Positions 1-8,955 of a stretch of 64,000 nucleotides of DNA are shown here, one piece after another. Made by a program: the position numbers and the translations under genes. Below the pieces are notes generated by a model, which ran no database searches, had not been told where the DNA came from, and saw only the letters and a list, made by a program, of their open reading frames with translations. This DNA is from Thiosocius sp963808165 (GTDB lineage Bacteria; Pseudomonadota; Gammaproteobacteria; Chromatiales; Chromatiaceae), in contig CAWEET010000023.1 of the NCBI GenBank assembly GCA_963808165.1, forward strand, positions 186,001 to 250,000, read 5' to 3'. Each line of letters starts with the position of its first letter. Within the stretch, counting starts at the first letter, position 1.

Positions 1-117
1 GGCGCTCGCCAGACCGCCGCGGTCGCGCATCCCCGGTGAATTAAGGCAGCGATATCGGACGACGACGGCCCGGCACGATAGCGACCGTTTCCAGGCACCG
101 GCCTCGTCGGAAAGTCT

Positions 118-1380
118 GTGGGGAACGACATGTTCGCAAAATGGATCGGCCGCAGCGCAAGAAAAAATGAGTTGTCTCCGCGCACCCTGTCTGCGCTGGG
201 TCCCTATTCCGACGAGCCACCGGCAGGGCTGGAGGCTACGCTGGGACTGGTCGAGCAGTTGCAGGTCGAGGCGGGATGCTTGAGCGACCGACTGCCGATG
301 GACAGGAACGTGTTCCTGACCAGCGGGAGCATCCAGATCCGGACCCACAGCAGATGTGATCTGCTGTTGAAGGCCGGCACACCCCAGGCACGCTACCCAT
401 TGCCTTCCAGACTGAGCGTCAGCAGCCTGCACGCGACCGAGCCCTGTGAACTGCTGGCGATACCCCGGCCGGACGGCACCGGTCGGCATGATCGCACTGC
501 CGAGCATGCACATGCGCATCCCGAACTCAGCGCCGACGAAGCAGTGGCGATGCAGCAACTGCGGGCCCATTTCCACGAGGCACATTGCGAGTTGCCGAGC
601 CTGCCCGACCTGGCGCTTAAAATCGGCCAGGCAATCGACGATCCGAAAAATGACAACGAGCACATCGCGCGGCTGATCCAGCTGGACCCCTCGCTGACCG
701 CACGCATGCTCAGTGTGGTCAACAGCGCTGCTTTCGGCGGCCTGAGCAAGATCACGAGCATCAGCCAGGCAACCGCGCGGCTCGGGCGGCATAAGGTACG
801 CAGTCTGGTATACAGCTGCCTGCTGAAGGGCATCTTCGAGGCCAGCTCACCGGCCATGAAGCAACGTGCCGAGGCACTTTGGCAGCATTCCGTATCCGTC
901 GCGGCGCTGGCCTTCGTGCTTGGGCGCGCCACGCCGGGTATCGACGCCGAACAGGCACTGCTCGCCGGACTCATTCATGACATCGGGGCAGTGGCCATCA
1001 TCGGTGGCGTCAACCAGTTTCCCGCGCTGACGCGCCGTGAACTGGTGTTGGACTACATCATCGCAAGTATGCGTACCGAGCTCGGACTGCGGACACTGAG
1101 ACAGTGGCGGCTGCACAGCGAGTTCCGGGACGTCATCAGGGACGCCCGCAACTGGCGGCGCATGGGCAGCGCGATTCCGGAAAATCCGGACGTCGTCATT
1201 CTCGCTCAGTTACACGCAATGATCGGAACATCGGAACAGTCGAGGCTACCGCGGATCGATACTGTCCCGGCATTCTTCAAGCTGGCCCATGGCGAACTCA
1301 CACCGAGGCACTCGCTCAGCGTACTCGAGGAGGCCGAGGCGGATGTGCGCGAGATGCGAGCCCTGATTGGGGCGGTCTGA
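118..1380 (+). CDS. HDOD domain signalling protein
   Basis: Regulatory protein of the HDOD family, a non-enzymatic relative of HD phosphohydrolases used in bacterial signalling. The HDOD core starts near residue 158 (ELPSLPDLALKIGQAIDD) and runs to about residue 345, with the LDPSLTARMLSVVNSAAFGG and GLIHDIGAVAII signatures. Residues 1-140 resemble a worn-down cyclic-nucleotide-binding-like module, judged by analogy with the convergent paralogue at 1612-2862. GTG at 118 is the longest start; ATG at 130 is an equally possible start four codons in. No membrane segments. Target unknown; partners of HDOD proteins are often cyclic-di-GMP or two-component systems, which are common in this window. 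Confidence 0.85.
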   Translation: MGNDMFAKWIGRSARKNELSPRTLSALGPYSDEPPAGLEATLGLVEQLQVEAGCLSDRLPMDRNVFLTSGSIQIRTHSRCDLLLKAGTPQARYPLPSRLSVSSLHATEPCELLAIPRPDGTGRHDRTAEHAHAHPELSADEAVAMQQLRAHFHEAHCELPSLPDLALKIGQAIDDPKNDNEHIARLIQLDPSLTARMLSVVNSAAFGGLSKITSISQATARLGRHKVRSLVYSCLLKGIFEASSPAMKQRAEALWQHSVSVAALAFVLGRATPGIDAEQALLAGLIHDIGAVAIIGGVNQFPALTRRELVLDYIIASMRTELGLRTLRQWRLHSEFRDVIRDARNWRRMGSAIPENPDVVILAQLHAMIGTSEQSRLPRIDTVPAFFKLAHGELTPRHSLSVLEEAEADVREMRALIGAV

Positions 1381-1611
1381 TCGTTCTACCCTCAGGGGAA
1401 CGGCACTGTCTGGATGGGCTGGCGGGGATTTAACCGCGGCCCGGCATATTTAATGCCCGGACGTCTGCCACGGGGAGGTCGCAGTGGTGCCCTCCAACGA
1501 CGGATTCACGACATCGGAAGATGTCAAATGCACCGATGCGCAAATGGCAACGGAAATGCGATCTACCTTCACTGAGGGCGGGCGCAGCCCGAATGACAAG
1601 ACGACGACTGA
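1381..1611. other. Gap between convergent HDOD genes
   Basis: 231 bases between the two convergent stops. A short A/T-rich inverted repeat (GGCATATTTAATGCC, about 1443-1457) is present, but no U-tract follows a GC-rich stem, so I do not call a terminator. No small gene with a credible start and ribosome site was seen. Confidence 0.4.
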
Positions 1612-2862
1612 TCAGCCTCTGAGCATACTGCGCATTTCGTCGATCTGAGCCTTGGCCTCGTGCAGAATCTCCAGGCTCCTCTCCGGCGTCGCACCCTCGC
1701 CCAGCAGTCGTTGCACCGCGGAGATCTCCGGCAACGGTGGCAGGCTCGCGAGCTGGTGCTTTCGCAGCATTTCGTGCACCTGGGCAACGATCAGCAGGTC
1801 GGTGAAGTCGGCTTTGCCACGCTGCTCTCTGGTCCAGTTTTCGGCATCGCGCGCCGCGGCGATCATCGCGGGTGTGAAATTCCATTCGCGCAATATCATC
1901 GCGCCCAGGTCGCCACGCATGCGCGCGATGGTCTCTTCGAGAACGGCCTCGTTCACTGCCAGTTCGGGATACTGCTCAACGTAGTTGAGGATCGCGATCA
2001 CCCCGACGTCATGTACCAGACCGGTCAGCAGCGCCTCTTCTGCTGACATCTCCTTTATCTCGCGGGCCAGAACGAAGCAGATTGCCGCGATCTGCGCACT
2101 GTGCTTCCAGAGCACATGCATACGCTTCTGAATGGCCGGATCCCCGCTTCTGAAAACGTCTTTGAGGGCGAAGCTCATCACCAATTGCTTGGTGGTCTGC
2201 ATGCCCAGGCGGACCACGGCCGCCGAGCAGGACTCGACCGCGCCCAGTCCCGTATACAGTGCGCTGTTGGCCACCTTAAGGAGCTTGGCCGCCATCGCCG
2301 GATCTGCCTCCACGAGGCGCGCGATGGCGCGCGCGTCGCCCATGTCCTCGTCGATCGCCCGGCGGATCCGCATCGCCAGATCCGGTAGCGTGGGCAGGAT
2401 AGCCCGGTCATTCTTGAGATCTCGGTACAGTTGGAAGCTTACCTTGGATTCCAGATCACGTCGTTCATCGTCTTCCTGGCTCTGCACCTGGATCGCATCC
2501 GGGTCATGGGCACGGCCGTCGCAACCCGCGGCACTCAGCACGATGTCTGGTACCCGGATGCCACGCACCGGACTCAGCGCAGTGACTGCAAAGATGCGCG
2601 GGCGCAGATTGGCGACGGGGTGGCGTATCGTGTCCGCACCGATCTCGACCACCTTCTGCAGGCCGTCAGCGGCGTCCAGCGAGAGCTCGCCCTCGGTAAG
2701 AAAATAGGTGTATCCGTCGTCGCTGCCACATTCGACGATGATCTCGCCCGGAGCGGCGTTGACCGATTCGACCGCCTCGGCGACCACCTCCAGTTGCCAG
2801 GGCTGCAGGTCGGTCAGCATGGCGATGCTGCGCAGGATGCTGGGGTCTGAAATGCGTGTCAT
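1612..2862 (-). CDS. Cyclic-nucleotide-binding-like / HDOD signalling protein
   Basis: Two-part signalling protein. Residues about 10-65 look like a cyclic-nucleotide-binding beta-roll (GEIIVECGSDDGYTYFLTEG, then ELSL). An HDOD domain follows from about residue 154 (LPTLPDLAMRIRRAIDED) to 360, including LVEADPAMAAKLLKVANSAL and GLVHDVGVIAIL. It is clearly paralogous to the gene at 118-1380 and points towards it, so the pair may have arisen by duplication and inversion. The final residues (ILHEAKAQIDEMRSML) are helical and match the end of the paralogue. HDOD proteins usually have no catalytic activity; the ligand of the N-terminal module cannot be read from the sequence. Confidence 0.86.
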   Translation of the reverse strand: MTRISDPSILRSIAMLTDLQPWQLEVVAEAVESVNAAPGEIIVECGSDDGYTYFLTEGELSLDAADGLQKVVEIGADTIRHPVANLRPRIFAVTALSPVRGIRVPDIVLSAAGCDGRAHDPDAIQVQSQEDDERRDLESKVSFQLYRDLKNDRAILPTLPDLAMRIRRAIDEDMGDARAIARLVEADPAMAAKLLKVANSALYTGLGAVESCSAAVVRLGMQTTKQLVMSFALKDVFRSGDPAIQKRMHVLWKHSAQIAAICFVLAREIKEMSAEEALLTGLVHDVGVIAILNYVEQYPELAVNEAVLEETIARMRGDLGAMILREWNFTPAMIAAARDAENWTREQRGKADFTDLLIVAQVHEMLRKHQLASLPPLPEISAVQRLLGEGATPERSLEILHEAKAQIDEMRSMLRG

Positions 2863-3046
2863 GCAGGGTTATCGGCATCCGCCGCCCGGAAGTTTAGAGA
2901 CCACCGGCGCGATCACCCCCGCTGACAGAGGCGCCTGTCTACTGGCAGCGCTGCAAGCTCCAGCGCGTACCCGGCAACCGATGGCCGACCGCTGAGATTT
3001 TCAGGCTATCCTTGCAGGCATTCGGACAGAATGGAGAGAGGCAAAC

Positions 3047-3958
3047 GTGCGATTCCCTTGTCGATACAGCCTGATTTTCCCGCTCCTCGTCGCCTGTGGG
3101 CAGGTGCATGCCACCACACCCGAGCCGATCGCGGACATTCATCTGCATTGGAAATGGAACCAGAAGGAAGCTACCAGCGCGGAAGAGGCAATCGGCATCC
3201 TCGAGTCACAAGGGGTCGGTCTCGCCGTCGTGACTGGCACGCCACCGGAACTCGCACTGGAGCTGCAGGCACTCGCACCGGACATCGTCATACCCATCTA
3301 TGGCATCTACCGCCTGCCCGGCGAATGGTCGACATGGCATCACGACGCGGGCCTGTTGCCGCGCGTCCGGCGGGCGCTGGCCTCGGGACGCTATCGCGGG
3401 ATCGGCGAGGTCCACATGCTGGGCGGCTTCATCAGTGACTGGAAGAACCCGGTGATTTCTGGTTTGTTCGAGCTGGCCGCCGAGTTCGATGTCCCGGTGC
3501 TGGTGCACACCGAGTTCTCGCGCGCCGACTACACCCTGGGATTCTGTCGTGCGCATCCGCATACGCGGTTCCTTTGGGCGCATTCCGGGGTAATGCTGCA
3601 GCCCGGCGAGATCATACGCGTGCTCCAGGGCTGCCCCAACGTCAGCGCCGAGCTGTCGGCACGCGACCCCTGGCGGCACCTCGCCAACCCGATCGCCGAC
3701 GAACAGGGTCGGCTGCTGCCGCCCTGGAGAAAACTGGTCATTGGATACGCCGACCGTTTCATGATCGGATCCGACCCGGTCTGGCCGGTAGAGCAACTCA
3801 ACCCCTGGGACGAACCTGATACCGGGTGGCAGGAGCTGCCGCGGTTTCTTGCATTCCATCGCAGCTGGCTGGCCGACCTGCCGCCGCGCAAGGCAAGTGC
3901 GATCCGCTGGGAAAATGCTCGCCGATTGTTCGGCATGCCTGCGAGCAACTCGCGCTGA
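3047..3958 (+). CDS. Metal-dependent hydrolase, amidohydrolase family, probable lipoprotein
   Basis: TIM-barrel amidohydrolase (amidohydrolase-2/TatD-like). Visible metal-site elements are D-I-H-L-H at residues 30-34, the LVHTEF strand, the LWAHSG strand and the GSDPVWP aspartate near the end, in the correct order. The N-terminus is an export signal with the lipobox L-V-A-C (Cys17), so the mature enzyme is probably lipid-anchored in the periplasm. Substrate unknown. The gene stands alone, with no co-oriented partner on either side. TIM-barrel hydrolases of this type act on lactones, phosphate esters or decarboxylate aromatic acids, and nothing here chooses between these. Confidence 0.8.
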   Translation: MRFPCRYSLIFPLLVACGQVHATTPEPIADIHLHWKWNQKEATSAEEAIGILESQGVGLAVVTGTPPELALELQALAPDIVIPIYGIYRLPGEWSTWHHDAGLLPRVRRALASGRYRGIGEVHMLGGFISDWKNPVISGLFELAAEFDVPVLVHTEFSRADYTLGFCRAHPHTRFLWAHSGVMLQPGEIIRVLQGCPNVSAELSARDPWRHLANPIADEQGRLLPPWRKLVIGYADRFMIGSDPVWPVEQLNPWDEPDTGWQELPRFLAFHRSWLADLPPRKASAIRWENARRLFGMPASNSR

Positions 3959-4112
3959 CCCGGACCCACGCTCCCCCCCGAAAACCCCACCAAGGGTGCC
4001 CCATGCAGTCTGTGGATGGAACCAGAGCGGGGACAAGGCAGCCCACCCGGGATCACGCAATACGCAGTGTAGGCGTGGGCTGTGCGCTTGCAGCAAGACC
4101 AGGATCGGGCGG

Positions 4113-6557
4113 TCAGTGGATTCCGGTCATCATCGGCGAAGGTCGCCCGATGTGGTAGCCCTGGGCAAAATCTACACCGAAGTCTTCGAGCAGCCGCAGC
4201 GTTTCTGCGTCTTCGACAAACTCGGCGATCGTGGTCTTGCCCAAGCCCTTCGCCACATCGGTCAGCGCCTTCACGAAGAGCTGATCTTCGGCACTGGTGG
4301 GAAGGTGCTGGATAAAGGCGCCATCGATCTTGACGATGTCGACAGGCAACTGCTTGAGGTAGGCGAAGGAAGAAAAGCCGCTGCCGAAGTCATCCAGCGC
4401 AAAACGGCAACCCAGCGCCTTGATTTCACGCATGAAGGTGATCGCGTCCTGTACGTTGGCTACCGCGGCGGTCTCGGTTATCTCGACGACCAGTTGCGCA
4501 GGTTCGATGCCACTTTCCTGCAGTTCGTTGTGGAACCATTCGAGCAAGGAGGGATCGTCGAGCACCCTGCCCGACAGATTGACCGATAGCGAGAGGCCGC
4601 GATGCTCGCTGACCCGCTGGATCGCCTTGCGGATCACCCAACGGTCGATTTCGTGAATCTGTCCGGAATGCTCGGCAATCGGAATGAAATTGTCAGGGAA
4701 GACCAGGCGCCCTGCATTGTCCCGCATGCGGACCAGTGTCTCGAACCGCGTCACGCGCTGCTGCCGGATGTCGAAGATCGGCTGGTAATGCAGTTCGAAC
4801 GCATCGTCGATCAGCGCCTGTGCGATCCGTTCACGCCACTTTGCGCGCGACGCCAACAGCTCTTTGGCCTGCTCATCCGGTGAGTACAGATGCCAGCGGC
4901 CAGACCCCGCCTCTTTCGCCTGATACATGGCCATATCCGCGTTCGCCAGCAACTCGTTCAAATCGGTCCCATGAACCGGGAACAGCGTGATCCCGACACT
5001 GCAGCTCACCTTGTGCGGCGTGCCATTGGCCGAGAACTCGACCTGCTTCAACTCGTGCAGCAGTTTGTTGGCCATGTAGACCGCTTCTTCTGCACCACCT
5101 TCGGGAAGAACCAGCGCAAACTCGTCGCCACCCAGGCGGGCCAGGATATCAGTGTGGCGAACCGCATCACGCAGGCTGCTGGCGACCAGCAACAGCAAGG
5201 CATCGCCAGCCTGATGGCCGCTGAGATCGTTGACGTACTTAAACTGGTCGAGGTCCAGAAACAGGAGTGCACCGGTCCGCTGATAACGCACACTCAGGGC
5301 AAGGATACGATCGAAGACTTCCTGGAAGCGACGTCTGTTGTAGAGATTGGTCAGCGGGTCATGATCGGCCAACCAGACCAGGTTCTGTTCAGCCTCGATG
5401 CGCGCCTCGAGAGCGCTTTCAAGGTCGTCGGAGAGACGTCGCACTGAATCCACCACGACATCGATTTCGTCCTGGACGATGTTGGCGCGACGCCGCGGCA
5501 GGGCATCGCGTAAGGCGACGAAATTGCTCCGCCCCAGGGCAGGCAACGCCGATGCCAGCCGGCGAATGCGCTTCATCGGCTTCCACAGAAATGCGAGCAG
5601 TATGCTGCCGGTGGTCAGCAGCCCGAGAATACCCACCGTCAGAATGAACCTGTTGGCCCTGGCAAGTTGTGCCATATCCTCGCTCACCGGGCTAATGACG
5701 AGGAAAGAGGTATCCCTGCCGGCCGCGTCGTCATACCCCAGCAGACAGGCAAACCACTGTCCGTCGTGCTCTACGAATATGGCCTCATTCGAAAGGTCCG
5801 AGAATGCGTAGCTGTCCTGCAGCGTCTGCAGGACGCCGTAGCTGAGTTCAGGATGACTTAGCGCTGGCACCTCAACGCCCCAATCGGCCAGATAACGGTG
5901 AGACGCGGCGCGCCCGACACCCTGCTCTGCCGGCTGTGCCGCCAGCACCGCAACCTCCGAGCCGGACAGGCGTTGAAACTCCAGGATACCGTCGGCGACA
6001 GAACGGCTGACGACCAGTACCCCGCCGCGTAACGAGCCTTCGAGCTGTGGAATCGCCAGCGTCAGAACACAGTCGTGCAGGCAGTCTAGCCGACCTTCGG
6101 GGGCATCATTGGCCGCCGCCCGTGCGGCCAGTTGCAGATGGCTGGCGGCATCCGACCCGTCCGGCCAGCTGTATCCCAGGTCTCCCTCGGCATCAAGAAA
6201 GGAGAGCGATGCTATTCCCCATTCCAGACCCAGCAAGGCACTGTGCCGATCCAGGATAGACCGCAGATAATCGGCCCCTGTCGTCGCAGATGCGCCGCTG
6301 CTCAGTAGCGGAATGAAGCCGACCAGGCTGTTCAACTGTTCGTAGTCGCGCTGCAGCAGGCCTGAGATGGTCTGCTGCTGCTGGTGCAGCAAATCGAGTT
6401 TTTGCTGATGGAACTGTTGGTTCGACTGCCGGTAGGCGGCCAGAATGATTAGCGAGTTGACCACGATCAGCACGACGCTGACGATAAGGCCAACCTTCCA
6501 TTTCAGGCTGAAGAACCGCGATTCTGCCGGCTCGTGCTCCGCTGGCCGGTCGCTCAT
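4113..6557 (-). CDS. Membrane diguanylate cyclase/phosphodiesterase (GGDEF-EAL)
   Basis: Cyclic-di-GMP turnover enzyme with a periplasmic sensor. Membrane segments at about 20-42 and 303-325 enclose a sensor region of roughly 260 residues (CHASE4-like). A linker and coiled region lead to a GGDEF domain with intact GGDEF at 476-480 and an inhibitory-site RHTD at 467-470, then an EAL domain. In the latter the signature is ETL (606-608), with DDFGSGFSSFAYLKQLP from 722 and VEITET retained. Both activities look possible. The gene follows the porin at 6570-7805 after 12 bases and the phosphate-binding-like gene before that, so it probably reads an envelope signal tied to those proteins. Confidence 0.9.
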   Translation of the reverse strand: MSDRPAEHEPAESRFFSLKWKVGLIVSVVLIVVNSLIILAAYRQSNQQFHQQKLDLLHQQQQTISGLLQRDYEQLNSLVGFIPLLSSGASATTGADYLRSILDRHSALLGLEWGIASLSFLDAEGDLGYSWPDGSDAASHLQLAARAAANDAPEGRLDCLHDCVLTLAIPQLEGSLRGGVLVVSRSVADGILEFQRLSGSEVAVLAAQPAEQGVGRAASHRYLADWGVEVPALSHPELSYGVLQTLQDSYAFSDLSNEAIFVEHDGQWFACLLGYDDAAGRDTSFLVISPVSEDMAQLARANRFILTVGILGLLTTGSILLAFLWKPMKRIRRLASALPALGRSNFVALRDALPRRRANIVQDEIDVVVDSVRRLSDDLESALEARIEAEQNLVWLADHDPLTNLYNRRRFQEVFDRILALSVRYQRTGALLFLDLDQFKYVNDLSGHQAGDALLLLVASSLRDAVRHTDILARLGGDEFALVLPEGGAEEAVYMANKLLHELKQVEFSANGTPHKVSCSVGITLFPVHGTDLNELLANADMAMYQAKEAGSGRWHLYSPDEQAKELLASRAKWRERIAQALIDDAFELHYQPIFDIRQQRVTRFETLVRMRDNAGRLVFPDNFIPIAEHSGQIHEIDRWVIRKAIQRVSEHRGLSLSVNLSGRVLDDPSLLEWFHNELQESGIEPAQLVVEITETAAVANVQDAITFMREIKALGCRFALDDFGSGFSSFAYLKQLPVDIVKIDGAFIQHLPTSAEDQLFVKALTDVAKGLGKTTIAEFVEDAETLRLLEDFGVDFAQGYHIGRPSPMMTGIH

Positions 6558-6569
6558 CAGAGCGTCTGC

Positions 6570-7805
6570 TCAGAATCTATAGGATGCGAGCAGCGAGAAC
6601 ATGTCCCAGTCCTTGACCAAGTCAGAGGGTACCGGGTTCTCTCGCCTGGACAGAGTCCAGGTCCCATCGTTCCACTGATACTCCGCGCGGAGCATGAAAT
6701 TCGGCGTGACATCCCAACGCAACCCGATCATCCAGTCCTTCTGAAAGAAAGCGTACGGCGGCACCATGCCGCCGGTCATCGCAGACTGCCGGGTGCCATT
6801 CCGGTCGTCCTTGTCGGTGTAACCCTCCGCATAGCGTACAATCAGCTCGAGGTCATTGCGCACAAGGTAGCTACCCTGCAGGTAGTAACCCTGGATTGTG
6901 CTGTCACGGTTATCGACCAGCGGCCCGAAATCCTTGAAATCTACCGGTTCCTCCATGTACTCCGCGGTCAGGCTCCAGCGTTCTGCGTTGTATTGCGCGG
7001 AAGCCACCCAATAGAAAACGTCGAACTCACCGCTTCCGATAGGATCGCGTGGCTTGGCATCAAAGCCCAACGTGGCCTTGGCTGCGCTCAGACCGAAGCG
7101 CCAGGCACCGTCCGGCGTCTGGTATTCGGCGCGGGCAATGAATGCGAGGTCTTTCGACTCCAGGCTGCCACCAAAATCGTAGCCGAGAAAGTCAATTTCC
7201 ACATTCTCGTCGACGGATCCCTTGCCCAGGCCGATATTCAGCAGCCAATCGCCCGAGTCGCCGTAAAACCGCCCGTACAGGTGCGCGCCGTCTGCCGAAA
7301 GCAGCATATTGCGCACGCGATCGAAGTAGATCTGTTGCGGGAGGAAAATGCTCGGCCGGGTGAATGCAACATCCCGGGTGTCGTTGTAAAAACCCAGGGT
7401 GTTCTTGATGCGTCCTGCCAATATGCCGAAGGACTTCTCATCACTGTTGGACAGATTCCAGTCTACCAGCGCATAGTCGACGGTCGGCGAACCGTCATAC
7501 ATATCACCGGCCCGGCGAGACAATATCTGGCCCGACAGCAGCACTGAGGGGGTAGCCTTGTAAGACGCGTTGACCCCCAGTTCGGTGAATTCGAAACTGC
7601 CCCCGCTACTGTTGCTGTCGCCGAACCACCGGTTGTCAGTCGTTTTCACATAACCCTGGGTGGCAAAACCGTGCAACTGCAGATCGTCGCCCAGGTCGAT
7701 GGCTTGACCGGGCGCACCGACAAGCGCGAGCGCCAGCGCCAGCCAGGATGCAAACCGCGTGTGCAGACCGCTGTTATCGGATACTGAGAACATGAACCGT
7801 GTCAT
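6570..7805 (-). CDS. Outer-membrane porin-like beta-barrel protein
   Basis: Secreted beta-barrel protein. The signal peptide lies at about residues 13-35 (LALALALVGAPGQA). The rest alternates short amphipathic strands rich in Tyr, Trp and Phe and ends in the aromatic residue typical of outer-membrane proteins (SLLASYRF). An early strand, LQLHGFATQGYV, is common in gammaproteobacterial porin-like proteins. The start overlaps the 3' end of the upstream phosphate-binding-like gene by 32 bases; an alternative start lies at Met5 (7793). Substrate cannot be predicted. The arrangement with a binding-protein-like gene upstream and a GGDEF-EAL gene downstream suggests a common sensing or uptake role. 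Confidence 0.8.
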   Translation of the reverse strand: MTRFMFSVSDNSGLHTRFASWLALALALVGAPGQAIDLGDDLQLHGFATQGYVKTTDNRWFGDSNSSGGSFEFTELGVNASYKATPSVLLSGQILSRRAGDMYDGSPTVDYALVDWNLSNSDEKSFGILAGRIKNTLGFYNDTRDVAFTRPSIFLPQQIYFDRVRNMLLSADGAHLYGRFYGDSGDWLLNIGLGKGSVDENVEIDFLGYDFGGSLESKDLAFIARAEYQTPDGAWRFGLSAAKATLGFDAKPRDPIGSGEFDVFYWVASAQYNAERWSLTAEYMEEPVDFKDFGPLVDNRDSTIQGYYLQGSYLVRNDLELIVRYAEGYTDKDDRNGTRQSAMTGGMVPPYAFFQKDWMIGLRWDVTPNFMLRAEYQWNDGTWTLSRRENPVPSDLVKDWDMFSLLASYRF

Positions 7806-8226
7806 CGATCATCTCGCTGGGTAGGTAACCGATTCCACCCGGCGTAGCGGCAACGCTGCGGCGCATTTCGGTTTCATTCGCGACGGTCTCCGGCGCCTGG
7901 CCGGTCCCCGAGTACAGTTGCCGATCCCAAACACGCCGAAGCTGGCGGGGGAAAAGACTCAGAAGTTTTTTGCTGAAATCTCGGTGAACCTGACTGTCAT
8001 CCGGCAGCACGAATACGCGCACGGGCTTGCCGTCCGGCCATTGGCTACGCTGCATGCTGAACATCAGTCGCGTGGTGTTAAGGGAAACCTCGTCGGTGCC
8101 TACCGCGCGGTGGACAATCAGGACGGGATCGGCAATGGCGGGAAGTGCCGACAACCAGATCAGCAGGGCACACCCTAGGGCCCGCCTGGTGGCTGTTCGA
8201 TCCAGCAAGGGAGTGGAGTCGTGCAA
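7774..8226 (-). CDS. Short phosphate-binding (PstS-like) periplasmic protein
   Basis: Secreted protein of 150 residues with a signal peptide (CALLIWLSALPAIA, cleavage near 32) and a fold like half of a PstS substrate-binding protein: VLIVHRAVGTDEVS, VRVFVLPDDSQVHRDFSKK and a late GGIGYLPSEM. True PstS proteins are about twice as long, so this is one of the short family members seen in front of sensor proteins. It lacks any neighbouring pstCAB transporter genes. First gene of a three-gene minus-strand set with the porin and GGDEF-EAL genes, consistent with a sensory rather than a transport role. Confidence 0.72.
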   Translation of the reverse strand: MHDSTPLLDRTATRRALGCALLIWLSALPAIADPVLIVHRAVGTDEVSLNTTRLMFSMQRSQWPDGKPVRVFVLPDDSQVHRDFSKKLLSLFPRQLRRVWDRQLYSGTGQAPETVANETEMRRSVAATPGGIGYLPSEMIDDTVHVLSIR

Positions 8227-8472
8227 GACGGCCGCTGCTTAAGCCACGCCACCTGCAACAGAAATCGGGACTTGGAACTCAGTCAAGGTTCTCGAATGTG
8301 ACACCATTTGCAACTCTCCGTTCGTTGAGCATTCCTGCAAACCCCGCCAAGTCTGGGCGATGCGTCCAGCTTGGCAACCTCCCAATGCCTCATTAACGAG
8401 GCGTTGGTCCGGCAGCGGCGATGGCATGGCCCGGTGACCAGACTCTGTGCCTGCGGGTGCCCGGGAGCGTTT

Positions 8473-8955
8473 TCATTGCGCTGCTGCGAGCCTCCCGTCG
8501 ATCTCCCGGCGCACGTCTTCGAGGATGCTCACCAGGTCGTTGTACCAGCGCCCCAGTTGGATCCGCACCTCTTCGTCGGCGAAGTACGGGACCAATGCCT
8601 CCGGATTGAGTGCCGCTAGCAGAGTCTCGTCCTTCTCGGCAATGACGGCCATTTTCAACGGCAGAAACGAAACCAGTTCCGGGTGACGCTCGGATATCTT
8701 GCGCACCTCTTCGATCTTGCCGAAAAATACCACCCGGTAGACATCGGACTGATAACCGAAATCTGCCATGCCGCCGTCACACAGCTGTAGGTGGGCGATC
8801 GCGTATCCATGTTCCTCGATACTGGACTTCACATATTCGAGTACCACCTCGGCGCGCAACGGGATCCGACCCATCAGCATGTTCTCCGCACCGGCACTTC
8901 CGCCCCACAGCGATGCGATGATCAACAAGAGCATCCCCATACTGCTTTTGTTCAT
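8473..8955 (-). CDS. DUF302 family periplasmic protein
   Basis: Secreted protein of 160 residues: signal peptide MNKSSMGMLLLIIASLWGGS, then a DUF302-type domain (IPLRAEVVLEYVKSSIEEHG, VYRVVFFGKIEEVRK, FLPLKMAVIAEK). I start it at ATG 8955 because that codon overlaps the TGA of the upstream cytochrome gene (ATGA), a typical coupled start, and because the signal peptide begins there. DUF302 domains bind small ligands or metals in envelope proteins; the exact role is unknown. The upstream partner carries a DUF302 domain fused to two haem domains, so both products probably act together in periplasmic redox or sulfur chemistry. Confidence 0.78.
   Translation of the reverse strand: MNKSSMGMLLLIIASLWGGSAGAENMLMGRIPLRAEVVLEYVKSSIEEHGYAIAHLQLCDGGMADFGYQSDVYRVVFFGKIEEVRKISERHPELVSFLPLKMAVIAEKDETLLAALNPEALVPYFADEEVRIQLGRWYNDLVSILEDVRREIDGRLAAAQ

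Noticed and set aside
1..39. Possible 3' tail of an upstream plus-strand gene ending in TGA at 37-39
   Set aside because: Only 12 codons are visible and nothing identifies a protein.
8387..8402. Hairpin GCCTC-N6-GAGGC after the DUF302 operon
   Set aside because: Short stem without a U-tract; too weak to call a terminator.
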